Below are positions 12,435 to 24,885 of a stretch of DNA of 64,000 nt, piece by piece. This DNA comes from Arachis hypogaea (lineage: Eukaryota; Streptophyta; Magnoliopsida; Fabales; Fabaceae), in NCBI RefSeq assembly GCF_003086295.3, contig NC_092039.1, positions 66,731,649 through 66,795,648 on the forward strand, given 5' to 3'. The first letter of the stretch is position 1, and every line of letters starts with the position of its first letter. Under the pieces are notes generated by a model that saw only the letters and a list, made by a program, of their open reading frames with translations, ran no database searches and was not told where the DNA came from. The position numbers and the translations under genes were made by a program.

Positions 12435-12589
12435 GATTCAATTCAATTCAACTCAACCTAGTGTTCTTCATTCACATTAATCATATATGATCTGTTAAAC
12501 ACGATTTTACAATGAAATAATATGTTGAACTGATTATGGCAAGATATATGATCTAGTATTAATCAGCCCAATTAATTAGCAGATGGATC

Positions 12590-13200
12590 AAAATCGAATT
12601 GAGAAAACTAATCCAAATAGAAATCGGAACCTGAAGAAGAGGTCTGGGGAGATTGCAGCAGAACTTTTCAAAGGAGAGAATTGCATCCGCACCCTTGGCG
12701 TCGAAAACGGCACCGATGAAACGCCTGCAGAGACATCGAAATTGAAATTGAAATTGAAATGAGAATGAAATGAAAGTTGGAGAGAGAGAGAGATGTTAGG
12801 AGTACGAACAGAAAGTAATTGTAGAAGCCGAAAGTGAGGACAGGAGCACGGCAAGCCCTAGCAGTAGCGGCGGCGGCTTCAATTGACCCCAAGAGCGACA
12901 ACAGTGCACGGCGGAACAGCCTCCTTCTCTCTCGCGTCGCGTCTTCGTCCTCTCTCTCTATCTCGTCTGCGAATCTTCTTTCTCTCTCTCCTTCGGACTC
13001 CCTCCTCCACGACGGCGATGGCGGCGGCTGCGGCGGCGGCTGCAGCGGCGTTGCGGCGGTGACCCCCTCTCACTCTCTGGTCTCTCGCTCGCGCTCTCAT
13101 CTCTGGCTTCCTCCTCTCCTCCCTCTGGTTCACTCATTCTCTCGGATCTGGGTGTGTGTGTGTGTGAAAGGGTGCGTGGCGAAGGTGAGTTAGTGTTAGG
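12590..13200 (-). other. Captured 5' UTR/promoter-like GC-rich segment
   Basis: An island of CT-repeats, (GCN)n and GAA/AAATTG stretches upstream of the TIM9-like exon on the minus strand, with a possible acceptor TCTCTGCAG at about 12722-12730. Open frames exist on both strands (for example + 12834-13193) but are compositionally driven by GCGG and CTCT repeats. The simplest reading is the captured promoter, 5' UTR and first-exon region of the same host gene or of its head-to-head neighbour. Confidence 0.45.
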
Positions 13201-13454
13201 GTTTTGAACAATTAATTGGAAGGTGAGTTGTGAAGGTCAGGTGGTGAAATTTTTCTCTGATCTGATGGCAAAAGTGAGGGTGCTCGAACGTGAACGTGAA
13301 TGTGATTTAGTGATAAGTTGAAAAAAATTACCAAGTGTTTTAGGTGTATTTGACTCCAGATACATTAGGCATCACTTTTAAAACGCACCCAAAACTTAAC
13401 AAATAGGCTACCCTTTAAAAGCGTCTTCTTGATACGAAAAGTGAAGTTATAGAT

Positions 13455-13626
13455 ATCAATCTACGGCTACGCTTTATAAGTGATTTCTATAATACTTAAG
13501 GCTACACTTTTTAAATGATGCCACAATTGTGTATCCTTTTCTCTTATAAATAGGCAACACGGAGAAAAGCGTAGCCTATTCATAGAATAGGCTACGCTTT
13601 TTAAATGTAGCTTAAAAAAAGTGTGG
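13455..13626. repeat. CACTA right subterminal repeats
   Basis: Four to five GGCTACGCTTT / AAAGCGTAGCC words in mixed orientation, matching the left subterminal array, adjoining the right inverted terminal repeat. Confidence 0.85.
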
Positions 13627-13651
13627 CTGAATGGGTATTTTTCTTGTAGTG

Positions 13652-15391
13652 TGTCAGAGGAAAATAAGAATAGAAGGGTGAGGTAGATAGAGGCAAATTC
13701 AAACATGTAAGGAATGAGAGAGCCCGAATTGCTAGTAGAGGAGGAGTGTTAGTGATTAAATAGAAAGAAATGAGAGAGAAGTAATTTTCAAAAATTAAAT
13801 CAAAATCTAAAACAATTAGTTAACTTAAAAGAATTTTGAAAAGTGGTTAATGGTTTTCAAAAATCAAAAGTGAGAAAGTGGATAGGTGGTTTTGAAAAAG
13901 ATAACAAATAATAAATTTGAAAAGATAAGAAGTTAGAAAGAGATTTTGAAATTAGAATTTTAAATAAAGATGTGATTGAGAAAAAGATTTGATTGAAAAA
14001 GATATAATTTTAAAAAGATATGATTGAAAAGATATGATTAAAGAAAATTTGATTTTTTTTTAAAACAAAGATATGATTGAAAAGATACGGTTGAAAAATA
14101 TTTGATTTTTAAAATTGATGACTTGACTAACAAGAAATTAAAAGATATGATTCTAAAATTCAAATATTGAACCTTTCTTAACAAGAAAGTAACAAACTTA
14201 AAATTTTTGAATCACAACATTAATTGTTAGCAAGTATTTTCGAAAATATTAAAAGAAAAAGGAAAAATATTTGATTTTTGAAAAATATATGATTGAAAAG
14301 ATTTGATTTTGAAATATATGATTTCAAAAATGAGAATTAAAACATGAAAATTTGAAAAAGATTTGAATTGAAAACAAAATCTCCTCTCCTGTGCCATCCT
14401 GGCGTTAAACGCCCAAAATGGTATCCATTCTGGCGTTTAACGCCCAAAATACTACTCTTTTTGGGCGTTTAATGCCCAGCCAGGTACCCTGGCTGGTGTT
14501 GAACACTAGAAATACTTCCTTATTGGCCATTTTTCTGAACGCCCAGCTTTTTCTCTTTGATTCCTCTGCTGAATGTTCTGAATCTTCAATTCCCTGTATT
14601 ATTGACTTGAAAAGATATATTTTTGAATTTTTGAATTTTTAACGATGAGAGAGACAAACAACAAAATGAATCAAAACATAAGAATGCAAGATCAAAACAA
14701 ATAATGCATGCAAGGACACTTTGAATGTTAAGATTAACACCAAGAACACTTTGAAGATCATGATGATCATCAAGAACATATTTTTGAAATATTTTTAGAA
14801 AAGAAATACATGCAAGACACCAAACTTAGAAGTTTGTATACTATGGACATTAACAAATTGAGAATGCATATGAAAAACAACAAATCATACAAAACAATAG
14901 CATTTAAAGATCAGAACACAGAAAATCTTTAAGAACAACTTGAAGATCAATAAAGAACATAATGCATAAAATTTCGAAAAATGCAAGAAAAAAAGAAAAC
15001 AATGCAATTGACACCAAACTTTAAATTGACTCTAGACTCAAACAAGAAACACAAAATATATTTTTGTTTTGATTTTATAATTTTTTTGTACTTTTTCAAA
15101 AATTATTTTTGGAAAAGAAAATAAGAAACTCAAAATTTTTAATAAGAATTCCAAGAATCATGAATTGTTAGTCTACAGCATCAGTCTAAAAAGATTAGAC
15201 ATGGCTAGCCAAGCTTCAGCAAGACACTACATACAACAGCCAAATTGATGGGAATCAACTAGCTCCTGTAATGATAAAGGCATCCTCTGAAACTCTAGAA
15301 TTCATTCTTAAAAATTCTGAATAACAAAGTAAAAAGAAAAATACATAATCTAAGCAACAAGATGAACCGTCAGTTGTCCAAACTCGAACAA
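13652..15391 (-). mobile_element. Element B 5' leader
   Basis: Long untranslated leader of element B in minus orientation, matching element F at 29868-31294. It is strongly A/T-rich with recurring GATTTGA and TTTTGAAAA words (13780-14390), has a cluster of GGCGTTTAACGCC palindromes (14396-14545), and two copies of the boundary motif ACACCAAACTT (14817 and 15011). No coding capacity. Confidence 0.8.
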
Positions 15392-15410
15392 TCCCCCGGT
15401 AACGACGCCA
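15392..15410 (-). promoter_or_regulatory. Primer-binding site of element B (tRNA-Asp, decayed)
   Basis: The minus strand reads TGGCGTCGTTACCGGGGGA, the F/G primer-binding site with two transitions and one extra base. The intact form TGGCGCCGTTGCCGGGGA is the complement of the 3' end of plant tRNA-Asp(GUC), which primes reverse transcription in Athila-like elements. Confidence 0.85.
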
Positions 15411-15416
15411 AAAACA

Positions 15417-17137
15417 TGGTACATGAGATCGTGATACACAACTTCGTGTAGCTGACCAGCAAGTGCACTGGGTCGTCCAAGTAATACCTTACGTGAATAA
15501 GGGTCGATCCCACGGAGATTGTCGGCTTGAAGCATGCTATGGTCATCTTGTAAATCTCAGTCAGGAGGATTTAAATGGTTATGAAGCTTTGATAATTAAA
15601 AGATAAATAAACATAAAATAAAGATAGAGATACTTATGTAATTCATTGGTGGGAATTTCAGATAAGCATATGGAGATGCGTTATTCCTTCTGAATCTCTG
15701 CTTTTCTACTACCTTCATTCAATCATTCATACTCCTTTCCATGGAAAGCTGTATGTTGGGGATCACCATTGTCAATGGCTACCTCCTGTCCTCTCAGTGA
15801 AAATAGTCCTCTACGATCTGTACGGCTAATCAACTGTCAGATTTCTCATCTCGGATGAAAAATACCAGGCACAGCTACCGCATGGCTAATCAGCTGTCGG
15901 TTCTCGATCGTGTCGGAATAAGATCCAATGATCCTTTTGCACACTGTCACTACGCCCCACAGTTGCGAGTTTGAAGCTCGTCACAGTCATCCCTTCCCAA
16001 ATCCTACTCGGAATACCAAAGACAAGGTTTAGACTTTCCGAATCTCAAGAATGCTGCCAATTGTTTCTAGCCTATACCACGAAGGTTCTAATCTCAGAAT
16101 CAGATGCCCCATTTTCAGAGGGGAAATGATGTGAATCGTTGATTAGAGTCCCAAGAGATATGCATTCAAGCTTGTTTTCATGTAGAATGGAAGTGTTTGT
16201 CAGGCACGCGTTCATAAGTGAGAATGGTGATGAGTGTCACTTGATCATCACATTCATCATGTTCTTGTATGTGAATGAATATCTTGGAATAAGAATAAGC
16301 TTGAATTGAATAGAATAACAATAGTACTTTGCATTAAGACTCGAGGAACAGCAGAGCTCCACACCTTAATCTATGAGGTGTAGAAACTACACCGTTGAAA
16401 ATACAAAAGTGATAATGGTGTTCATTGGTTTCAGCCCCATAGAGGGAACCAGAATAACCAAGACCTAGTTCTAAGGACTAAACATCCAAAACTTTTTCCA
16501 AAGATTGTCAGTACAATAGTAAAAAGTCCTATTTATACTAAACTAGTTATTAGGGTTACAGAAATAAGTAAATGATGTAGAAATCCACTTCCGGGCCCAC
16601 TTGGTGTGTGCTTGGGGTGAGCATTGAAGTTTTCATGTGTAGAGACTTTTTTTGGAGTTAAATGCCAGCTCTTATGCTAGTTTAGGCATTTAACTCCAGC
16701 TTTTATCCTATTTTTGGCATTTAACGACAGAATAGGGTAGGAAATTGGCGTTTGAACGGCAGTTTGCATCATCAAAACTCGGGCAAAGTATGGAATATTA
16801 TATATTACTGGAAAGCACAGAATGTCTACTTTCCAACGCAATTGAGAGCGCACCAATTGGGCTTCTGTAGCTCTAGAAAGGCTATTTCGAGTGCGGGGAG
16901 GTCAGAATCTAATAGCATCTGCAGTTCTTTTTCAGCTTCTGAATCAGATTTTTGCTCAAGTCCCTCAATTTCAGCCAGAAAATACCTGAAATCACAGAAA
17001 AACACACAAACTCATAGTAAGGTCCAGAAATGTGAATTTTGCTTAAAAACTAATAAAAATATACTAAAAAGTAGCTAGATCCTACTAAAAACTACCTAAA
17101 AACAATGCCAAAAAGCGTATAAATTATCCGCTCATCA
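15417..17137 (-). mobile_element. Element B 5' LTR
   Basis: Begins on the plus strand with TGGTACATGAG (15417) and ends with CGCTCATCA (17137), so in element sense it starts TGATGAGCGGATAA. The order in element sense is: a GGCGTTTAACTCC-type word cluster (16655-16770), a TATAAATA box (16530-16537), the hairpin CCTTAT/GTAAGG (15487-15502) and the terminus. It is highly similar to the LTRs of F and J. The left LTR of B lies outside the window. B inserted into LTR fragment C; the 5 bp after its end are TTCCT. Confidence 0.9.
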
Positions 17138-17877
17138 TTCCTTTTACATTCTTTTAATGCAATTTGAAGTAATTTAAGTTAATTGTGCTTTCTTTAATTG
17201 TTGTTATTAATTCCTTGCAATTAGTAGTTGTTAGATTTCATTTTTGTTGTCATTTTACCATGCTTTTTTTATGCCTTCCAAGTGTTTGAAAAATGCTTGG
17301 AAGGAAGTTAGAGTAGATTTTTTCCCTCTTGGCTTGAGTTGAGTAATTAGTGACTCTTGAGTTGTCAAAGTCTTTTATTGATTGATAATTAGAAGTTGCT
17401 AATTGATTTGGATTCCACTAAAGCTGGTCTTTCCTTAGAAGTTGAGTAGGATTTGAAGAATCAAATTGATTACTTCCACTTTACTCTCTTTCATAGTTAG
17501 AGGTCAACTAAGTGGAGAAATGGACAATTCTTGTCAAAATTGATGACGATAATGAGGATAAGACTTCTAGTTATCGTTCCTTGCCAAGAGCTTTCTTAGC
17601 TAATAGTTTACTTCTTGCAATTTACTTTTCTTGTCCTTTATCCAAAACCCCAAAATATACATCTCATAACCAATAACAAAAACACTTCCCTGCAATTCCT
17701 TTGAGAGATGACCCGAGGTTTGAATACTTTGGTTATTAGTTTTATTAGGGGTTTGTTACTTGTGACAACTAAGTTTTTGTATGAGAGGATTCTTTGTTGG
17801 TTTAGAAACTATACTTGCAACGAGATTTCATTAGTGAAATTCTTCACCATCAAAATTCTGCTCATCACTTAAGTACA
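17138..17877 (+). mobile_element. LTR fragment C (TGATAA...TTATCA family)
   Basis: The second half of an LTR. It matches the tail of the solo LTR at 42665-44187 in order and wording (ACCATGCTTT, GATGACCCGAGGTTT, GACAA...AAGTTT, CTCATCA end). Element B replaces its first half. It ends at 17877, where element D's internal region starts. Confidence 0.7.
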
Positions 17878-18905
17878 TGCATTACTCACATTTCCTTGTT
17901 TGAGACTCATGATCCATCATAAACCCCAAAACCACTATTGCTACTTGTTGCTTGCCGACAAAGCATTCATTCTAAGATGGTGATTGGAGGGAGAAAGTCT
18001 ACAAGAAAGGGTTGTAAAGTTCCTCTTCTTCTCATTTACTCCCAGTATATTTAAATGCAATCATGAATGTCCTTTGCTTTGAAGTTCTCTATTCTGTTTT
18101 CTGTTCTGTTAGGTTTTTTCTAAGTAATAAGCACGATTCACTCCTTCTCATAGCACCATGCTTTTGCATTTGCTTGCACCCATTACACTTAAAATGCAAA
18201 TCATTCTTTTGAAAGGAAAGTGTTGAAGAATTTTATCAATTTTGAGGCAAGCTAAAGATTAAGAGAAATGATCTTAATTGTGTGATTGAGCATTGAGGTT
18301 TCATGTTTGTGAAAACTTGCATGGGAGCTCATAGACAGGAATTGAAATTTGGAGAAGTGTCGTGGAAATTCTCAAAAATCTATTCATCCAAGAAGCAGTA
18401 GCAAAAGAAAACAAAAGAAAAAAAACAAAGAATAAGCCCAAGGCTCTGAGCATCAATTACTAGGAAGAAAAAGAAAGATACAAAAACTCAAAAGAGTTAT
18501 TATCTTAGTTATATGCTTGTGGTGGATTTGTGTCAAAGAGAGAGGCCTGAGCGAGTAAATCCTAAGGGGTGCTTCATCACCTAATACCTTAACCCAACTA
18601 GGTTGGGGGTATTGATTGAAAATTTATCATAAAGGGCCGCTTTGAGACATCACACCTAGAGTCAAGGCCAAGATGAATAAGTGTTGCTTCAAGGTGATGA
18701 TCTATAAAGAGGATTCCATAATACCATCTGAATGACACTCCTAAGATCTATAAAGAGATGTAAGGACTAATGAGCACTGAAATCCTTTCATAAGCACACA
18801 ATTTAGCCTCCATTATCACTTATCACTTAACACATTCCCACAAAGAGAATTCTCTGTATAGTTCTTTTCTTACTTGGGGACAAGCAAAGTTTAAGTTTGG
18901 TGTTG
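17878..18905 (+). mobile_element. Element D, 3' internal region
   Basis: Non-coding 3' part of an Athila-like element. It shares with element J (61560-62254) the box AAGGCTCTGAGCATCAAT (18430-18460 region), a GTGCTTGTGG-like word, and the 3' junction CTTGGGGACAAGCAAAG ... TAAGTTTGGTGTTG that abuts the 3' LTR. All coding parts of D lie left of the window or are lost. Confidence 0.7.
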
Positions 18906-20748
18906 TGATGCGGGTGCATCATTGCCTATTTTTAGTGGTTAATTTAGTAGATTTTAGATTAGTTTTCATACAAATTTTGTTAATAAAGGAGTAATGGCAT
19001 AAAATATCTCTGCATTGAGAAAAATCGCAAGCATAAGTGAATTTTAGCTAATATACAGGGTAAATTTGATGAAATAGATCACACTAAGTGAAGTTGTGAT
19101 TTTGAGTATTATTAGCACACTTAGTGTAGTAAAGATCATCTTTTATGTTACTTTGATATACTTATTTGTTTGATGATAGGCAAAGTAGAAGCAGAGGAAA
19201 GCAAGGAGGAAGAACCAACGTTGTTGGCAATGTTCGAGAACCAACGTTGGTATATAAATATTAAAGAAACAACGTTGGGGGAAACGTTAGCAAAGTTGGT
19301 GATATACCAACGTTGGTGTGGAAAAAGGATGAACTAACATCAGTGGGAACGTTGGTGAACCAACGAATGCACACCAACGTGCTCGACAAAATGCATGGAA
19401 AATTCGGAAGCCAAGCGTAAGCGTGAGAAGTGAAAAATTGACAAGCCACGCATATGCGTCGCCCACACGTACGCGTGGGAAGAACGTTGACGCACCAACG
19501 ATGTCTCCAACGCTCTATACAAACGCTAGTGACAAGGGTCACGCGTACGCGTGACCGGGAAAATGTTGGTGATAATGTTTGTAGGCCAACATTGATTCAA
19601 ACACTGAAGAGGGCCTGGGAGCAATTGTTAACATTGGCAACACCACTAAAGGCCCTGATCATGCATTCACTTTTCAAGCAAGCAGAGCCCATCAACATCA
19701 CTCAATCCATGGCACAAGAAGCATCTAGATTAGGAATTTTCATTTGTGATTGGTATTTTTCATTTGAGTTGTAAGCCTATATATAGGCATTAGAAAGTAC
19801 ACAGGAGGATCAAACTGCCAGGAAGGGGTCTTCGGAGTCCCTTCTCACCCACACTTCTCTCCTCTTTCACTTTCTTACTTCTAAATATTTTTGTTATGAA
19901 TTACTAACTCATTTCATTGGGTTAGGGAACACTGTTGTAATTCAATGGATCAATAATAGTTTTCATTCTTCTTCCTCTTTCTTTTCTCTTGATTTGCTTG
20001 AAAGCTTTCGATCTTCATCCAATTGAACAATTATCTCAGAAGAGAAATTGCTTAGACTTGGATTTCCACTGAACCTTAGAAGAGGAATGAGGAAATCATG
20101 CTAGAAATACTTTCTCATGTTGGACTGGGTTGGGGGTTGGATGGATATAGTGACATATAATCCTACCAATACTTTGATCTAGAAAAACATGTGGTATAAT
20201 AAGTGATCGTACTTCATCTCTTTTTATGAGCAATTAGATCAAGGAATTGGGCAATTGTTAAAGCTTAGAGAGATTGAATTTCCAAGGAATTAGGATTCAA
20301 TCACCTAAGATTGCCAAGAGATCAATGAATGCATTGATTGAGGAAGAGATGAGAATGAACTTGATCCGAAGGGTACAATATCTCCTAAGCCCAATGAATT
20401 CCCCATTTCTGATCTTTCCCATTCATTAATTTCTGCTATTTACATTTATGCTCAATCATCCCCATTCCCATTTAAGTTTCTACAATTTAACTTCTGCTCT
20501 TTACATTTTGTAATTTAATTTTAGCCATTTACATTTCTTGCTATTTACGTTTCCCGCCATTTAATTTTCTACAATTCTCAATCCAAATGCAATTTTGCTT
20601 AGTTTAACTAGAACACTCCTCTAATTAAAGTTGCTCAACCAACCAATTCTTATGTGATACGACCTCACTCTACTGTGAGTTTTTACCTGATGATAATTCG
20701 GTATACTTGTCGAGAAAAATTTGTAGCGATACAGATTTTTGTGCATCA
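18906..20748 (+). mobile_element. Element D 3' LTR
   Basis: Starts TGATGCGGGTGCATCA (18906) directly after TTTGGTGTTG and ends TTTGTGCATCA (20748). It contains a word array of CCAACGTTGG and ACGCGTACGCGTG palindromes (19214-19600), a TATATATA box (19778-19785), the hairpin CTCAC/GTGAG (20664-20679) and an extended AT-rich U5. It resembles LTR A and LTR E outside the array. No protein is encoded. Confidence 0.85.
19214..19600. repeat. AACGTT / ACGCGT palindrome array in LTR D
   Basis: Irregular copies of CCAACGTTGG and CACGCGTACGCGTG, perfect palindromes of 10 to 14 bp, about 180 bp upstream of the TATA-like box. Confidence 0.8.
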
Positions 20749-21239
20749 ATATATACTCAAAAATAAAATATATGTATTTGTTAACCTAAACAAAGTTATA
20801 TGCTCAAAATTAAAATTTATGTATGTTAACCTAAACAAAGTCATACCACTATTTTTTTTCTACTACATCTTTTTTTTTTCATTATGGTATTACTTACATA
20901 TAGGATATAATGGTAGTGATATTAAAAGTCAAAATTCAAGAAGATCCACAAATTTTTCTTCAATTTCAAGCATTACAAAATATTGAAAAATTTGTTGCTT
21001 AATTGTTATTATTATTATATATGCTAAACGAATTGCTTCTTACGCGTACTACATGCAAATATCATAATAAATTTTTTTTGTTTCATATTTTTGAGATAGA
21101 TTATATAATTTTTCTTTTAATATCACTACCATTACATCCTATATGTATGTAATACCGTAATGAAAAAAAAAGATGTAGTAGAAAAAAATAGTGGTATAAC
21201 TTTGTTTAGGTTAACAAATATATACATTTTAATTTTGAG

Positions 21240-21250
<11 letters not shown>
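20749..21250. repeat. Fold-back (inverted-repeat) element
   Basis: The left arm (about 20752-20930) and right arm (about 21112-21245) are near-exact inverted copies: AACCTAAACAAAGT, CCACTATTTTTTTT, TACTACATC, GGTAGTGATATTAAAAG and others recur in reverse complement. The left arm has an extra internal duplication of about 40 bp, so the arms differ in length. The loop is about 180 bp. It abuts D's LTR on the left and an (AT)n tract on the right (21239-21288). A MITE or other fold-back transposon is the likely origin; no clear target duplication was found. Confidence 0.75.
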
Positions 21251-21288
<38 letters not shown>

Positions 21289-21290
<2 letters not shown>

Positions 21291-21880
21291 CCAGCAAAAT
21301 GTAATAAAGTAAGGAAAAGATTTTAGAAAAGAGAAGAATAAGAGAGATTTTGAGAAGAATAATTAAAGGAGAGAGATAATTTTATTAAAAAAAATTTAGG
21401 AAGAAAAGATACAATTACTAATTTTTTATTTGTCAATTACATTTCTATTAAAATTAGTAGTATCAAAAAATATTTCAAATTTAATATTATCAAAAAAAAA
21501 TAAAAAAATTATATAAGGACTAATTTGATTAATTTTTAAATTTTAGGGATGAAAATGAATTACGTTTAAACTTTCAAGGACTATTTTGTTTATAAATAAC
21601 TTTTTTACATATGCCACATGTCACTGATCTGACACATGGCGTGCTAGGTGTCGCTTATCTGATACCTCAACCAATCATCTTGTGACACATAGTATTAACC
21701 CAGCACGTCATCATGCCACGTGGAACTTAACGTGACACGTCATCATCCAACTGACGGAAAGACTAATATGACCAAGTTGTGTATCTTTCGGGGACAATTT
21801 CGGTATATTTTTTTCGTTCGAGGACCAAAATGGATATCGGGATATCTTTCAGGGACGATTTTGACTATATATGTTGTGGA
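21289..21880. repeat. Unclassified dispersed-repeat-like segment
   Basis: AT-rich sequence followed by a GC-richer block (21600-21870) with GACACATGG, CACGTCATCATG and TTTCGGGGAC / TTTCAGGGAC words. This type of tail is common in legume repeats, and I suspect a degraded DNA-transposon end. No coding frame. Confidence 0.35.
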
Positions 21881-23640
21881 GTTTAATTTGATTAATTCCA
21901 ATTAAAGGGTTATGTTTTTGAGGGTTATGAATGAATTTAAAGTAATGATTCATTAGTTGGTTGAGTTGAATTGTGAAGTTGTTCGATGGATTAACTGACT
22001 TGATTGAGTTAATAACAAAAAGAATATATATAAGTAATTAAAGTTAACATGAAAAAGAAACATTGTTGATTAAAGAATTAAACAGGGTATTTAATTATTA
22101 ATTTAAAGGTTTTGGAAATAGGAAGCGCGAGTATGGGGTTTATGTCAAAAAAGGGTTAACTTAAATGTAGGTTTTGATGGTGATTAATAAAAGATGAATT
22201 TTGTTAACATTGCGGGATAGATTATTATGTTGAGTTACCTTAGTAATGGATCGGATATGTCCACGAGAATAGAGGATTTATATTGAATTTAAAGTAATGG
22301 ATAATTTGAAGTTAGTTTGGGATTGATTTGGTGAAATTGAATGGTGAGTTTTTAATCGAAAAACTAGATGGGGCTAATGGTGAAACAAATGAGTATAGCT
22401 TACACTTAAATCTGGTTGGGTTTGATATTAATTGGTATTTGATTTTGGTTATGATGAATGGAATTTATTGGGTGTGTATTATGTCGAATTTATGGTTTAG
22501 TGTTTGAAGATGAAGAACTTTAGTAGATATCTTGATTGATGCTGAGGGTTATGACTTTAATTGAGGTCCTCATTATAATATGATTATTGATATTGAGAAT
22601 TTTAATGAGAATTGATAATTAAGGATTTCTGTTGAGGTTGAAAATTAAAATGCAAAGTCATGATCAATTATGTGTAATTGATTGATGTGAATATTAATTG
22701 TGAATTTTCCTTAGGTTGGTCAAGGTGTTAAGGCCTTTGCAGTTTATGATTTCCAATATTTGGATTAATTTTGAGGAATGCAATTTTGATTTAAATCTAA
22801 AAATGTAATAAGGCCCTAAAGTATAATTTAAGTCTCACGATGAACTTGAGCATCAGTTGGGAAAATCTGAGTAAGTTTAGAAGGAAACGATATATTCAAT
22901 TATTCGACAATAGAGTATGACATTAAATTGAGTTTTGAAGGGTATGAGAATGTGATTGTGAATTTAAAGATAAAAGAGTAATGAGTAGGATTCTTGGCAT
23001 GATATAGACCAAATATGTTATTATTGAAAGTAAATGGGCCAAGTATAATTATGTGTGGCTGATTACTGTGGATAATAGTTGTGATTAAAATAAGTGAATT
23101 AAATTATACATTAATAGATTGCCTGGTAAGGACAGTGGTGTCATCCCGCTTGCTCAAAGCATTATTATTTTGTGAGGATGGTGGTTATGGTGATGACGAT
23201 GGTTATATCCTGCTCACAACTTGAGTATAATTATCCTATAATAAATGTGAATATAAAAACATAATTATGATTAGGATTATGATTATGATTGAGTTTGACT
23301 ATGATTATGAGTATCATTGATTGTCATGATTACTGAAATGTGATTATGAATTGGCAAAGACAGAGATTTTGTCTTCCTAGTGTGTTGCGATGAATGATGA
23401 TTATTGATTCGCAAGAATATGGGTTTTGTCTGGTTTGTATTATTGATATTGTGGCGATGGTGGTTCGTCCCACCCACAGCGAGGATGGTGGCATAGTCCC
23501 GCTCGTGTTATTGAGTTGGCACCTACACCGGGCAAGGACGATGGTTCCATCTCGCTTGTTCGTAGTTGCGGAGTGATATGGCGATGTTAGTTTTATCCCG
23601 CCCACATTCTCTCGGATGAAAGGTGAGATGGCCGATGCAA
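21881..23640. repeat. AT-rich stretch with a degenerate CCCGCTCG-type repeat
   Basis: Low-GC sequence without a gene. From 23120 to 23610 it holds about five degenerate copies of a block like GACGATGGT...CATCCCGCTCG (23135, 23175, 23455, 23530, 23580). It resembles the block arrays of long LTRs such as element I's, so it may be a fragment of a Tekay/Del-type LTR. Short frames on both strands cross the blocks and are not convincing. Confidence 0.35.
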
Positions 23641-24885
23641 AGGATTATTATCAGTTCAAAGTTTTACGAAATAATTCCGTTGCAAGTATAGTCCAAACTA
23701 ACAAATAATTTTCAATCAAAGTTTAATTTTGGTCACAACACAAATTAATATAAACTGAGAGTATTAGTTCTCTGGTCATTTTTTAAAGGAGTTGCAGTGA
23801 GGTATGTTTGTTATCGGTTATGAGAATCAGGGGTGAGATAGTAATTGACACCAAATTAAATAGCAAGAAAATGAAGAAGCAATAAAGGTAATTAACTAAT
23901 AAAGGAAAGGAGATTCAAATGCTAAAAAGAATCTTGGCAAGGACTGAAAGTCAAGGTTTTCTATCCTAGTCATTGACCACAAACATGACAATTATAAAGA
24001 GTTAATCCCACTGAGTCAACACTAACATTGAGGGTAAGTCAAATAGGCATAATTGATCTTAATCCACAAATCCTAGCCAACTCACTAATTAGCTTAGTGA
24101 AGGACTAGCATTAGTGGAGACAAAATCAACTAACAACCCTAAATCACCAATTAATATTGGACATCAATGACTCAATATCACTTAAGTCCTCAATCCCAAG
24201 CCAAGAGTGCAAAAATCTACTCTATAACTAAAAGAGGCATTTTATCAAACAATTGGAAGGCACAAAAGAAAAACACATTAAATTGCAAGAATAATAAAAT
24301 TTAAACTATCAATTACAAGAAAGTAATAATAATAACAACTCAATTAAGCAACAATAAACACAAAAACATCAAATTGCATTAAAAGAAATCAAAATTAACA
24401 AGAGTGTTCATAAAATAAAAAGTGGCACAAATGAGAAATTAACAAGATAAACTAAGAGAATTAAGGCAATTGAAAATGGAAAAGTAAAGGAAACTAAATT
24501 AAAACAAGTATCAAAACCTAAATTTAACAGGAATTTAAACTAAGAACTCTAAATTCTAGATAGAAGAGGGAGCTTCTCTCTCTAGAAAACTACCCTAAAA
24601 CATGTTTTTAAGCTACCCTAATTAATCCCCCTTGATCCTTCCTGAATTTGGCTTTAAATACTTCAAAATTGAGTATAATTGGGCTTGTGAAGACCTAAAA
24701 TCGTGATTCACGTCTTCACTTAATTGAAATCACGTGCCTTTAGTAATACGTACGCACGAGGCATGCATATGTGCAAATTTGTGAATTCCCAAAATATGTG
24801 TATGCATGAGGCATGCGTACATGCAACATGAAATTCATGCGTACGCATGATGCCTAGGCATCTTAGGCTAGTTTCACAAGCCTTT
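23641..24885 (-). mobile_element. LTR fragment, minus orientation
   Basis: The left end matches, in reverse, the tail of the TGATAA-family LTR (44040-44150): AGTATAGTCCAAAC, TTTGGTCACAA, AGTTTAATTT. The interior has words typical of LTR leader sequence (aattgcaagaa, aacaaataa). Towards the right are CATGCGTACGCATG palindromes (24740-24860). Clean termini are not visible, so it is truncated on at least one side. Confidence 0.45.

Larger units (their letters stand above)
8180..13651. mobile_element. CACTA-superfamily DNA transposon, non-autonomous, 5.47 kb
   Basis: Both ends carry a terminal inverted repeat starting CACTACAAGAAAAA; about 25 bp match with one mismatch (8180-8204 and 13627-13651). 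A 3-bp duplication TGT flanks it (8177-8179, 13652-13654). The paralogue in element F (around 29863) is an empty site: GGTGTCAGAGG without the insert. Subterminal arrays of GGCTACGCTTTT words, a CACTA hallmark, lie at 8262-8580 and 13455-13625. I find no transposase frame, so it would depend on enzyme from elsewhere. The interior is AT-rich apart from gene-like pieces at 10440-10700, 11841-11918, 12340-12434 and 12590-13200. Confidence 0.92.

Noticed and set aside
12834..13193. 119-codon plus-strand frame as a host gene
   Set aside because: Composition is driven by GCGG and CTCT repeats with a matching frame on the other strand; more like promoter/5' UTR sequence.
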